DNA from: an uncultured Caldilineaceae bacterium
GTDB taxonomy: Bacteria; Chloroflexota; Anaerolineae; Caldilineales; Caldilineaceae
Assembly (NCBI GenBank): GCA_951813625.1
Contig: CATOTS010000030.1
Span: 55,886 to 119,885 of the forward strand
Direction of reading: 5' to 3'
Length of the DNA stretch: 64,000 nt
The notes under the pieces were generated by a model. It worked only from the letters and a program-made list of their open reading frames with translations. It was not told the origin of the DNA and made no database searches. The translations under genes were made by a program, and so were the position numbers. Shown piece by piece: positions 19,130-29,900 of this stretch (position 1 is the first letter of the stretch; every line of letters begins with the position of its first letter).

Positions 19130-19897
19130 ATGACGAAGATTTTCGTCACATTCGACAGGTCCTCAGCAAGCTTTAAGGAACGTTGCAGTTCCATAGAAAT
19201 GTATCTTCGGAAAGGGAAAGTCAAGCAGGATGTATTTGTCCCCTCAATGGGTCCGGAGGCCTGGAGGGCATTGTTAACCAGTCCCAAGAAGCATTGGCAG
19301 TGCGGGAAGTCTGCAAAGGAACTCGCCTATTGTTGGGAAAAATGCGAAGAATTCCCTCCAGAAGTGGAGATGATTCTGAATCAATCCGAAGCTTTCGATA
19401 GAATCGAACTGTTGCTGGCATTTCCCGAATGGGCGGTCAAACTCCCTAGCAGCGGTCGACAATCACATAACGACATATGGGCTTTAGCTAAGACTCCAGA
19501 TGGACTTGTTTCAATCGCGGTCGAAGGAAAGGTGAATGAATCATTTGACAAGACCCTGGGACAATGGAAGATAGACGCGAGCTCAGGGAAGTTGAAGCGG
19601 CTAAAATATCTGATGTCATGCCTTGGCCTCAATGCCGAGCCCCCCAGCCACGTTCGTTATCAGCTCATACACCGCACCGCGTCGGCTGTCATAATGGCCG
19701 AGAGATTTGGGGCCAAGGCCGCGGTCATGCTGGTTCAATCATTCAGCCCGACAGATAAAGGGTTTGACGATTTTTGTGAATTTAGTAGCCATTGCTTTGG
19801 GATCAAGGTCAAGACTGGCAGCCTCGAAATGGTCAGGATCAAGAGCGGTCTAGCGCTGCACATCGGGTGGGTGCGTGGGATCAGGGCTTGCCGATGA
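19130..19897 (+). CDS. PD-(D/E)XK nuclease-like protein (DUF6946-like)
   Basis: 255 residues with a good ribosome site (AAGGAG, 8 bases before the ATG). SHNDIWALAK (D115) followed by IAVEGKVNE (E132, K134) is the D...ExK pattern of restriction-type nucleases, and the C-terminal half alternates strands and helices (YQLIHRTASAVIMAERFGAK, AAVMLVQSF). It resembles a family annotated DUF6946 that I recall beside restriction systems; I am not sure of the number. It follows the RM gene by 55 bp on the same strand, so it may be an accessory of that system or an independent defence nuclease. Confidence 0.65.
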   Translation: MTKIFVTFDRSSASFKERCSSIEMYLRKGKVKQDVFVPSMGPEAWRALLTSPKKHWQCGKSAKELAYCWEKCEEFPPEVEMILNQSEAFDRIELLLAFPEWAVKLPSSGRQSHNDIWALAKTPDGLVSIAVEGKVNESFDKTLGQWKIDASSGKLKRLKYLMSCLGLNAEPPSHVRYQLIHRTASAVIMAERFGAKAAVMLVQSFSPTDKGFDDFCEFSSHCFGIKVKTGSLEMVRIKSGLALHIGWVRGIRACR

Positions 19898-19986
19898 GAG
19901 TTTGTCGGATAAGGACCCTCCGACAGACAAGATCTCCTGACACAGAATCGCATCGAAAGAACCCACAGATTAGAAACAGAATTCAA

Positions 19987-20295
19987 TGAGCTTAGACCCA
20001 AGTACTGTGCCAGGATCCAGGGTTTATAGTGGAGCATTTCACCCAACCTGTGGAGGGGCTGTACGATAGCCAAGAGACGGAGGCGACACACTACAGCCCA
20101 CAACAAGCTCTGGGTTACGCTGGAAGCGCCTGTATGTAACAAGCCCATTAGCCAATGTCTCACCAATCGCACGCCCACAGAAGAGCGCCACTTCATCCAA
20201 TGACGGCAGATTCCCCGGCGTCGAGTAGAGTCAGCCGCAGCCGTCTAGATGCACCTAGTTTTCCCCTTTCGTGGTTTAAACATTGGGGCCCACCA
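19987..20295 (+). mobile_element. Decayed, internally deleted relic of the IS3 element
   Basis: The left ~150 bp match the start of the IS at 9317 (TGAGCTT..., CACC-AACCTGTGGAGGGGC, GGCGACAC, GCTGGAAGCGC). The right ~130 bp match its end (AATCGCACGCC, GAAGAGC, TTTCGTGGT, TTGGGGCC). About 950 bp of transposase is missing and many substitutions have built up, so the copy is old. Its right end cuts the di-haem oxidoreductase gene. Confidence 0.8.
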
Positions 20296-20875
20296 TACCG
20301 CCCTGACCCTGTTCCAGGCAACGTTGCCCGCACCAATCCAGGTAGCGCCCAATACCCGGGCCGAAAGAGAGGCTGCTGCGCGCGGGCGCATCATCTTCGA
20401 ACAAATCCGCTGTTCCGAATGCCACATTCCGGAGATGCCGCTCGCCAGCCCGGAGTTCGTCGAATCGGGCCCGTTCAACCCGGAGAACAATCTGCGGCCG
20501 GAGGATGTCAGCACGACCTACAGAGTCGACCTGTCAGCCTACAAAGAGGACATGAAAAAGGACGACAAAGGCAACTTCCTGATTCCCGCCTTCACCGACC
20601 TGAAGCGTCACGATATGGGTGAGTTTCTCGATAACGAGGCACTCGTGCAAGGGGGCATCCCAACTCAGTTCTGGCTGACGAGGAAGCTGTGGGGCATCGC
20701 ATCGGAGCCCCCTTACCTGCACCACGGACACGCGACGCTGATTTCGGAAGCGGTCCTAACGCACGGCGGCGGAGCGCAGAAGCAGAGGAACGCATTCGCA
20801 AACCTGGAACAGGCGGAGCAGGCCGAACTCCTCGAATTTCTTCTGACCCTCCGCGTAGACGGCGGCGAGAAGTAG
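20296..20875 (+). pseudogene. 3' part of a di-haem oxidoreductase (DHOR, putative peroxidase)
   Basis: About 190 codons remain of a protein normally ~450 or more. A c-type haem site is present (IRCSECH), then FTDLKRHDMGEFLDN, FWLTRKLWGIASEPPYLHHGHATLISEAVL and HGGGAQ, all characteristic of the C-terminal cytochrome domain of DHOR proteins. The N-terminal domain, first haem and signal peptide are lost at the IS3 relic. A fused frame starting inside the relic (20249) exists but has no secretion signal. Non-functional. Confidence 0.85.
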
Positions 20876-20978
20876 ACGGTCGCTGATCCCCCCAAGGAAC
20901 GCCAGCAGCAGATCAGGCGGAGATCCGGACAACGACCGCCACCCCAAGCCGGGCCCGGTACCGGAACAGGCCATCAGC

Positions 20979-21031
20979 CCCAGCAGCGGCATCGTCAACG
21001 ACCTCAATCCCGCTGATGAACCGCACGACAT
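20979..21031 (+). other. Short relic resembling the C-terminal end of an ISP-type RM gene
   Basis: An 18-bp exact match (AGCGGCATCGTCAACGAC, 20985-21002) to 18938-18955 of the RM gene. The translation SSGIVNDLNPADEPHDI parallels RSGIVNDPNRADDPQYI. The surrounding 20876-21192 has no gene. Probably the trace of a second RM copy. Confidence 0.45.
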
Positions 21032-21192
21032 TAGAAAATTTTCCACATGCCGTCACACTATCGCTGTCTAATCTGCCATGCATGCTTAAGCTGCCTCACT
21101 GTCCACCAAGACGGATTGACAAGTATAACGCCTAGGCTGCAATTCCTCCCTCACGGCATCATCTCGCCCGGCGCCTCGGCTTTCGCCATGCG

Positions 21193-22971
21193 CTAGCCCA
21201 GGCGCGGCACGGTGAAGAAATAGGTGGGGTTTCCCGCGTCATCGCCCAGTTTGCTTCTCAGCTTCTTGACAAAAGTACGGACCCATCTTGAGTCGCCCAA
21301 CGCATCCACGCCCCAGACCCGTTGCAGCAGCTGGTCATGGCGCATAACCCGACCGGCGTTCACACAAAGTTCATAGAGCAGGGCATACTCGGTCGCGGTC
21401 AACCGTACCGGACGGTTGTTCACCGACACGGTTCGTTCGGCATAGTCGATGTACAAGCCGCTCAAGCGGTAGGGTTCACGCTGTTCATCCAGGTCGGGCG
21501 CAGCGCGCCTGCGCAGCGCGGCCTCGATTCTCGCCACCAGTTCCGTGGGTGAAAACGGCTTGACGAGATAATCGCTGGCCCCCTTCTGCAATGCATCGGC
21601 GATCGTCTCGTCCCGGCCATAGGCGGAAAGGAAAATAACCGGCAGCCCGGCCATCTCGGGCGTCTGCTCCATCAGTTCGATGCCATCGGTGCCGGGCAAC
21701 ACCAGGTCGGGCAGCACAAGGTCGGGCAGCACAAGGTCGGGCAAGTTCTCCCTGATGAGCGCGGGCGCCTCCGCCGGATCGCCTGTCACGATCGGGCTGT
21801 AGCCCGCTTGCGCCAGCATGCTGCGAACGTTCCTGAGTGTGTGCGGGTCGTCGTCAACCACAAGAATCCGTTCCGAATCCCTCGCCTGCAACTGCACACG
21901 ATCCGGTTGGCGTGCGGCAACTTCCACGGCAGGGTTCGATTCAGGTGCCAGGGGCAGCGTGAAGATAAAACGCGTGCCCAGCCCTTCCCCGTCGCTCTCT
22001 GCCCAGATGCGTCCCCCGTGCGCCTCGACGATCCCCTTGCAGATGGCCAGGCCCAGGCCGGAACCCCTGCCCTCCTCTCCCCCACCCTCAACCTCGAAGC
22101 GGGAATACTTTCTGAACAGATAGGGCAGGCGTTCGGTCGGAATGCCCTCGCCCTCATTGACGACCCAGATGGCAACATGAGGTTCTCACGCGCCGCCGCC
22201 ACCCGAATGCTCGACTTTTCAGGCGCATATCGGGCCGCGTTTGAAATGAGATTGCTCAGGAACTGTATAATGCGCCGTCTGTCGGCCAGAATGAGCGGCA
22301 GATTGCGCGGCAGGTCGATCTGCACGTTATTCTCGCTGCCGCTGTTCAGAACGATATTTCTGGCACGGTCCACCAAAATAGCCACCTCCGCCGGTGCGGG
22401 CGCGCTGCTCCTCGCGGTACCTGCGGGCGTTGGCAATGACCAACGCCGCCTGCGACGCGAACATCACCAGCGTCTCTTCATCAGCGCGGCTGAACGCCTG
22501 CCCTGACCTCTTTCTGGCGAGGAAGATATAGCCCAGACCCTCACCGTGATAGCGGATTGGGGCGGCAAGAAAGGAGAGTGGCCCGGCCAGGATGGGAGCT
22601 ACCTCTTCGAGCATTCGAGACTTAGCAAAACCTTGTGAACTGGTGTGGCTGTATGAGTCGCGCACCCGCAGCGGCACGGGAATCCCACTGAGGTAATCGA
22701 AGAAGAACTGCCCTTCCGGCAACCCCCGAAGCCGCTTGCTTTCTTCGCTCGTCAGGCCCGATGAGAGAAACTCCGCCACCTGCCCCGCTTCATCGAGGAC
22801 GGTGATTATTCCGCAACAGGCGTCGGTCAGCAACCGCGCGCGCTCCAGGACTTCGCGTAAAACGTCTGCCAAGTCCAGGCTTTCGTTGATGCGCCGGTTG
22901 GCTTCGCTCAGCTTGGAAAGACGGTCCTGCAGCGCCTCTATTTCGCGAACCGAATCGTCAGTTTTCGTCAT
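21193..22971 (-). pseudogene. Broken paralogue of the sensor kinase-response regulator fusion
   Basis: Closely related to the intact gene at 36197-38665. The start (MTKTDDSVREIEAL) and GAF domain are kept. Then a ~610-bp deletion removes the PAS and HisKA domains (residues ~193-397 of the intact copy), and the HATPase part (ADRRRIIQFLSNLISNAARY) follows in another frame. A one-base loss near 22178 shifts the frame again. The receiver and winged-helix parts to 21193 are readable, with an in-frame threefold repeat of DLVLP around the phosphorylation site. The end GNPTYFFTVPRLG replaces the longer tail of the intact gene. The 244-codon frame at the 3' end could still make a free response regulator. 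Confidence 0.9.
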
Positions 22972-23986
22972 TTCCCCTTCTCGTCGCGCGGGAATCTGAG
23001 AGATTTCTTCGTGCAGTACGGGCGCGCTTCGGTTGGCTGAAGAGGGAACTGAAAGTCACACTCCCTTGGAGCGTAAGCAACGGAATGCTGGCTGGAACGC
23101 AGCTTTGTGACGATTCCCAAGGCTCTGTCGTGCCCGCATTTTCGTGCAAAGGGGCACAAAAAGAGCACGAAATTGGGCGCAAAAGTCACGCCAAGTTCAC
23201 ACCAATGATGTAAGTTGATGTCCTTCCGAAAAAGATCAGGCCTGTATGGATTTGTGCAGTGATCTGGTCGATCCGTTCTGATCTACCCACTTGGGGCAGT
23301 TGCGATGATGCAACCAGACGCCCCAAAGCATCGGGTCGGCTTCCGTCTCCTCGTCATGGCCGCAGGGACGCGGCAGTTCTCAGAGGACAGGTTTAAATCA
23401 TCTCGATGATGCAGGGGTGCCTCGTACACCGGCACATTCCCTTCTGTTGTCGTCTCTTTGGCGCAAATAAGCGGCGACAGCGGCCTCCGGTCTCCTGTAG
23501 CCGATCGTTGATAACAGTTCCGATGGAAGGATCTACGGGTCTGTTCTCAACACCCGGGATACGTTTGGCGACGTAGACGAGCGTTTATCCAATCTCGCGA
23601 AATGTTCAGCTCGTAGACATTGACTGTGTCTACGTCCCTCAAAGATGTGGGACATCAGCCGCTACAGCACGCGCGCAGAGAGGACGACCTCGTGCCACCC
23701 TTTCTGGCCTGTGCGCCTCGGTCTGACGGGTCCAAGCAATCGCCTTGTAGTTCGCAGGTGCGGCTGCCTTTGGCTTCCACCTCCGGAAGGTTGCCAGGGC
23801 GGAGCGGCAGGCGGATGTAGCGCATTCAAAAGAGCGTGCATAGCGTCAAGTTCAGAGATTGCCACAGAGTTGACTTGGCATGCACCTGGTGAAACGTCGC
23901 ATTGAAATCACGCATAACGTCGCATTGAAATCACCTATAACAATGATGGCAAACATATTTGGTTCACATACAGGGGCGGTATTGGC
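22972..23986. other. Intergenic region upstream of the giant LRR gene
   Basis: About 1 kb without a supported gene. The first ~200 bp resemble the DNA upstream of the intact kinase copy (38666-39000). A two-part hairpin lies at 23291-23326 (TTGGGGC...GCCCCAA outside, GTTGC...GCAAC inside, 6-base loop) without a T tail. ACGTCGCATTGAAATCAC occurs twice in tandem around 23894-23932. Positions 23823-23900 are one arm of a direct repeat also found after the LRR gene. The LRR promoter must be in the last part; no clear boxes. Confidence 0.5.
23823..23900. repeat. 78-bp direct repeat before the LRR gene
   Basis: Aligns without gaps to 35777-35854, just after the LRR gene, with 56 of 78 positions identical by my hand count. 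The best-kept blocks are AGCGTGC, AGAGATTGCC and TGAAACGT. Confidence 0.65.
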
Positions 23987-26900
23987 ATGCGAACTTTACG
24001 ACGAAGGCTTCTTCTCTTGGTGTTGGTTTTTTGTCTTCTCACCGGAGCGTCGGTGCTATTCCGGACGTTTCGGAACACGAGACAAGCTTCTCCCCAACTC
24101 ATTCTCCAAAGTGTACACGCCCAGACTGACGCTCGAGCCGTCAGCAATGTAGTCATTCAGAGCAATACGAACGGCGAAGCCACCGTCACTTGGAATGCAC
24201 CGACGGAGACGCCGCACGATTACCGCATTGCCTGGAACGAGGCGGATCAGCCGGGCTTTCCTTCCTGGAGGGAGAATCACGGTAACGCCTATCCAACACA
24301 GCCGACCTACACGATTACCGGCTTGACCCCAGGCGTCCGTTATAAGATAAATCTGCGCGCCCGCTACAATGGGAGCGCCGGCCCCTGGACCGGGCCAATA
24401 GAATTTATCGTTCCCGCGTCGCCTACATCTACGCCGACGCACACTGCCACGCCCCAGCCGACGAACACTGCCACCGCCACGCCGACGCATACTGCCGCGC
24501 CCCAGCCGACGCACACCGCCACCGCCACGCCGACGCAAACTGCCGCGCCCCAGCCGACGAACACCGCCACCGCCACACCGACACAGACGGACACCCCTGA
24601 GCCGACGAACACCGCCACCGCCACGCCAACAACACAGACAGACGCGCCCCAGCCGACGAACACCGCCACCGCCACACCGACACAGACGGACACCCCCGAG
24701 CCGACGAACACCGCCACCGCCACGCCAACAACACAGACAGACGCGCCCCAGCCGACGAACACCGCCACCGCCACACCGACACAGACGGACACCCCTGAGC
24801 CGACGCAAACTGCCACCGCCACGCCGACCGCAACAGCCACGCATACGGCGACACCTACATCTACCTCTAGCAGGGAAATTTCCGACAGGGCCGGGCTGGA
24901 TGCGCTTTACACCGCCACCGGCGGTGGCAGCTGGACCACCAGCACCAACTGGCTCTCCTCGGCCGCGTACGACGACTGGCACGGGGTTGACACAGACGAC
25001 GTCGGGCGAATCACTGGGCTCAACCTGGCCAACAACGGACTGCGCGGCACGATACCGACCGAGCTGGGCAACCTGACCAGCCTGACTACGTTGGACCTCA
25101 CCGACAACCAGCTGACCGGCTGCGTACCGCAGTCGTTGCAGAGTATCGCCGGCATCCAGGACGACCTGACCGCGCTCGGGCTGCCGCGCTGCCACCCCGA
25201 CCTGGCGGCGTTGACTGCGCTTTACAATGCCATCGACGGACCCGCCCGGAGTGCCAGGGCAGGCTGGCTGACCTATGCGCCAATGAACGAATGGCACGGA
25301 GTCACCACCGACCTGGAGACAGGACGCGTCAAATGGCTGTACTTGGGAAGAAGCGGTCTTGCGGGGTCGATTCCGGCCGAACTGGGCGGTCTGACCGGCC
25401 TGACTACGCTGCTCCTCAATGGGAACAGGTTGAGCGGGACGATTCCATCCGAACTGGGCAGTCTGACCAACCTGCAGCAGGTCTACCTGAACGACAACCA
25501 GTTGAGCGGGACGATTCCATCCGAACTGGGCAGTCTGACCAGCCTGCAGCAGGTCTACCTGAACGACAACCAGCTGAACGGTGAGATTCCGAGTGAACTG
25601 GGCAGTCTGACCAATCTGACTGTGTTGAACCTGAGCAACAACCAGCTAAGCGGCTGCGTACCGCAGTCGTTGCAGAGTATCGCCGGCATCCAGGATGACT
25701 TGACCGCGCTCGGGCTGCCGCGCTGCCACCCCGACTTGGCGGCGTTGCGGGCTCTGTACAACGCCACCGACAGCGCTAACTGGACTACGAGCACGAACTG
25801 GCTCTCCTATGCGCCGCTGAGCGACTGGCATGGCGTCACCACCAACGAGAGCGGGCGCGTCACCAGGCTGGAGTTGAACGGAAACGGATTGAACGGCGCG
25901 CTCCCGAGCCAGCTGCGTGCTCTGACCAGCCTGGAGAGGCTCTATCTGCACAACAACAGCTTGAGCGGTGCGATCCCGACGCAGCTGCGTGCTCTGACCA
26001 GCCTGGAGAGGCTCTATCTGCACAACAACAGCTTGAGCGGTTCAATTCCGACGCAGCTGCGTGCTCTGACCAGCCTGGAGAGGCTCTACCTTCACAACAA
26101 CAGCTTGAGCGGCGCGATCCCGACCCAGCTGGGCACGATGACCAGTCTGGAGAGGGTCAACCTGCGCCACAACCAGTTGAGCGGCGCGATCCCGTCTGAG
26201 CTTGGCAACCTCACCAACCTGGCGTTGCTGGACCTGCGTAACAACCAGCTGACCGGCTGCATATCGCAGGGGCTGCAGAACATCGCCGACATCCAGGACG
26301 AACTGTCTGCCCTGGGCCTGCCGCGCTGTCATGCGGACCTGGCGGCCCTGACTGCGCTCTACAACGCCACCGACGGCGCCAACTGGACCACCAACACCAG
26401 CTGGATGACCTACGCGTCGATCGCTGACTGGCACGGCGTTGACACCGGCGCAGACGGACGCGTCACCGCGCTGCAACTCGTTTCCAAGAGCCTGAGCGGT
26501 ACGCTCCCGGTAGAACTGGGCAATCTGACCAGCCTGGCTACGTTGAACCTCAACGGCAACCAGCTGACCGGTGTGATTCCGACCGAGCTGGGCAGTCTCA
26601 CCAACCTGACCATGTTGAACCTGTCCAGCAACCAGCTGAGCGGCGCTATACCGACTGAACTCGGCAGCCTGACCAGCCTGCAGTGGCTGCTCCTGTCAGT
26701 CAACCAGTTGAGCGGCTCGATCCCGACCGAGCTCGGCAACCTGACCAGCCTGCAGTCCCTCAACCTTTCCAGCAACCGGTTGACCGGATGCGTGCCCGAG
26801 GGACTGCAGAGCATCGCTGCAATTCAAGGAGATCTGACCGGACTGGGCCTGCCGCGCTGTCATACGGACCTGGCGGCCCTGACCGCGCTCTACAACGCCG

Positions 26901-29900
26901 CCGGCGGCGCAAGCTGGACCACCAGCGCCAACTGGTTCACCTACATGCCCTTCCGCAACTGGCACGGGGTCGACACCGGCACAGACGGGCGCGTCACGCA
27001 AATCAGCCTTGCCAGCAACGGACTGAGCGGTACCATCCCGACCGAGCTGGGAGACCTAACCAGCCTGACGTCGTTGGTGCTTTCCAACAACCAGTTGAGC
27101 GGTGCCATCCCGACCGAACTGGGCAGTCTGACCGGCCTGACTACGCTAAACCTCACCGGCAACGAGCTGACCGGCTGCATACCGCAGTCACTGCAGAGTA
27201 TCGCCGCCATCCAGTCGGACTTGACAACCCTTGGGTTGCCGCGTTGCCACCTCGACTTGGCGGCGTTGCGGGCTCTGTACAACGCCGCTGGCGGCGCCAA
27301 CTGGACCACCAGCACGAACTGGTTTACCTATGCTGCCTTCGGCGACTGGTACGGCGTTACCACCAACGAGAGCGGGCGCGTCACTGCGCTCAGTCTTACC
27401 AGCAACGTACTGAGCGGAACGATACCGACCGAACTGGGCAGCCTGACCGGCCTGACCCGGCTGTCTCTACGCAACAACCGGTTGACGGGGACGATACCGG
27501 CGGAGCTGGGCAACCTGACCGGCCTGACATTTCTGGATCTACGCCTCAACCGGTTGACGGGGACGATACCGGCGGAGTTGGGCAACCTGACCGGCCTGAC
27601 ATTTCTGGAGCTTCGCCTCAACCAGTTGAGCGGTGCGATACCGGCAGAACTGGGCAGCCTGACCAGCCTGAACAGGCTGGGTCTTGCCGGCAATCGGTTG
27701 ACCGGCTGCATACCGCAGTCACTGCAGAGTATCGCTCGCATCCAGGCGGACTTGACTTTCCTTGGGTTGCCGCGCTGTCATGCGGACCTGTCGGCTCTGA
27801 CTGCGCTCTACAACGCCGCTGGCGGCGCCAACTGGACTACCAGCACGAACTGGTTTACCTATGCTGCCTTCGGCGACTGGCACGGGGTCGATACCGGCAC
27901 AGACGGGCGTGTCACTGCACTGGATCTTTCCAGCAACGTATTGAGCGGAACGATACCGACCGAACTGGGCAGTCTGACCGGTCTGACCAGGCTGGATCTT
28001 TCTGACAACCGTCTGGGCGGGGCCATCCCGAGCGAATTGGGCAACCTGACCGAGCTGCGCCAGCTGCGTCTCAACGGCAACCGTCTGAGAAGTATCCCCG
28101 CTAGCATTGGCAGGCTCACCAATCTGCGCGAGTTGAACTTGGGAGGCAACTGGTTTACTTTGCTAATCCCGAGCGAAATCGGCGGTTTGAGCAACCTGAC
28201 CACGCTGGACCTGCGTACCAACGGGTTTAGCGGGGGCATTCCGACACGATTCGGCAATCTGACCAGTCTTACAACGCTCAGGCTCGACGGCAACCGGTTG
28301 AGTGGTTCGGTGCCGGCGGAACTGGGCAGCCTGACCAGTCTTACAACGCTCAGGCTCGACGGCAACCGGCTGAGCGGTTCGGTGCCGGCGGAACTGGGCA
28401 ATCTGACCAGTCTTACAACGCTGAACCTCTCTCGCAACGTACTGAGTGGAACGATACCGGTCGAGCTGGGCAGTCTGAGCAGTCTGACCAGCCTGGACCT
28501 GTACTCCAACCAGTTGAGCGGTGCCATACCGGTCGAGCTGGGCAGTCTGACCAACCTGCTTATACTGAACCTCACCGGCAACCAGTTGACCGGCTGCATA
28601 CCGCAGTCACTGCAGAATATCGCTCGCATCCAGGCGGACTTGACAACCCTTGGGCTGCCGCGCTGTCATGCGGACCTGTCGGCTCTGACTGCGCTCTACA
28701 ACGCCGCCGGCGGCGCTGACTGGACCACCAGCACCAACTGGATGGGCTATGCACCGATCGCTGATTGGCACGGGGTCGACACCGGCACAGACGGGCGTGT
28801 CACTGCACTGGATCTTTCCAGCAACGTATTGAGCGGTACGATACCGTCCGAACTGGGCAGTCTGACCAGTCTGACCAGGCTGGATCTTTCTGACAACCGT
28901 CTGGGCGGGGCCATCCCGAGCGAATTGGGCAACCTGACCGAGCTGCGCCAACTGCGTCTCAACGGCAACCGTCTGAGAAGGATCCCGGCTAGCATTGGCA
29001 GGCTCACCAATCTGCGCGAGTTGAACTTGGGAGGCAACTGGTTTACTTTGCTAATCCCGAGCGAAATCGGCGGTTTGAGCAACCTGACCACGCTGGACCT
29101 GCGTACCAACGGGTTTAGCGGGGGCATTCCGACACGATTCGGCAATCTGACCAGTCTTACAACGCTCAGGCTCGACGGCAACCGGTTGAGTGGTTCGGTG
29201 CCGGCGGAACTGGGCAATCTGACCAGTCTTACAACGCTGAACCTCTCTCGCAACGTACTGAGCGGAACGATACCGTCTGAACTGGGCAACCTCACCAGCC
29301 TGACTACGCTAAACCTCACCGGCAATCGGTTGACCGGCTGCATACTGCAGTCACTGCAGAGTATCGCCGGCATCCAGGCGGACTTGACAACCCTTGGGTT
29401 GCCGCGCTGTCATGCGGACCTGTCGGCTCTGACTGCGCTCTACAACGCCGCTGGCGGCGCTGACTGGACCACCAACACCAACTGGATGGGCTATGCACCG
29501 ATCGCTGATTGGCACGGGGTCGACACCGCCGCAAACGGGCGTGTCACTGCACTGGATCTTTCCAGCAACGTATTGAGCGGAACGATACCGACCGAACTGG
29601 GCAGTCTGACCGGTCTGACCAGGCTGGATCTTTCTGACAACCGTCTGGGCGGGGCCATCCCGACCGAATTGGGCAACCTGACCGAGCTGCGCCAGCTGCG
29701 TCTCAACGGCAACCGTCTGAGGAGTATCCCGGCTAGCATTGGCAGGCTCACCAATCTGCGCGAGTTGAACTTGGGAGGCAACTGGTTTACTTTGCTAATC
29801 CCGAGCGAAATCGGCGGTTTGAGCAACCTGACCACGCTGGACCTGCGTACCAACGGGTTTAGCGGGGGCATTCCAACACGATTCGGCAATCTGACCAGTC

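Noticed and set aside
20249..20295. Start of the DHOR protein inside the IS3 relic
   Set aside because: The first ~16 residues come from the IS end and no signal peptide is present, as a periplasmic cytochrome would need.
21938..21950. GGTTCGATTC resembling a tRNA T-loop (also near 37010)
   Set aside because: It lies inside the kinase coding region in both copies; no acceptor or anticodon stem can be drawn around it.
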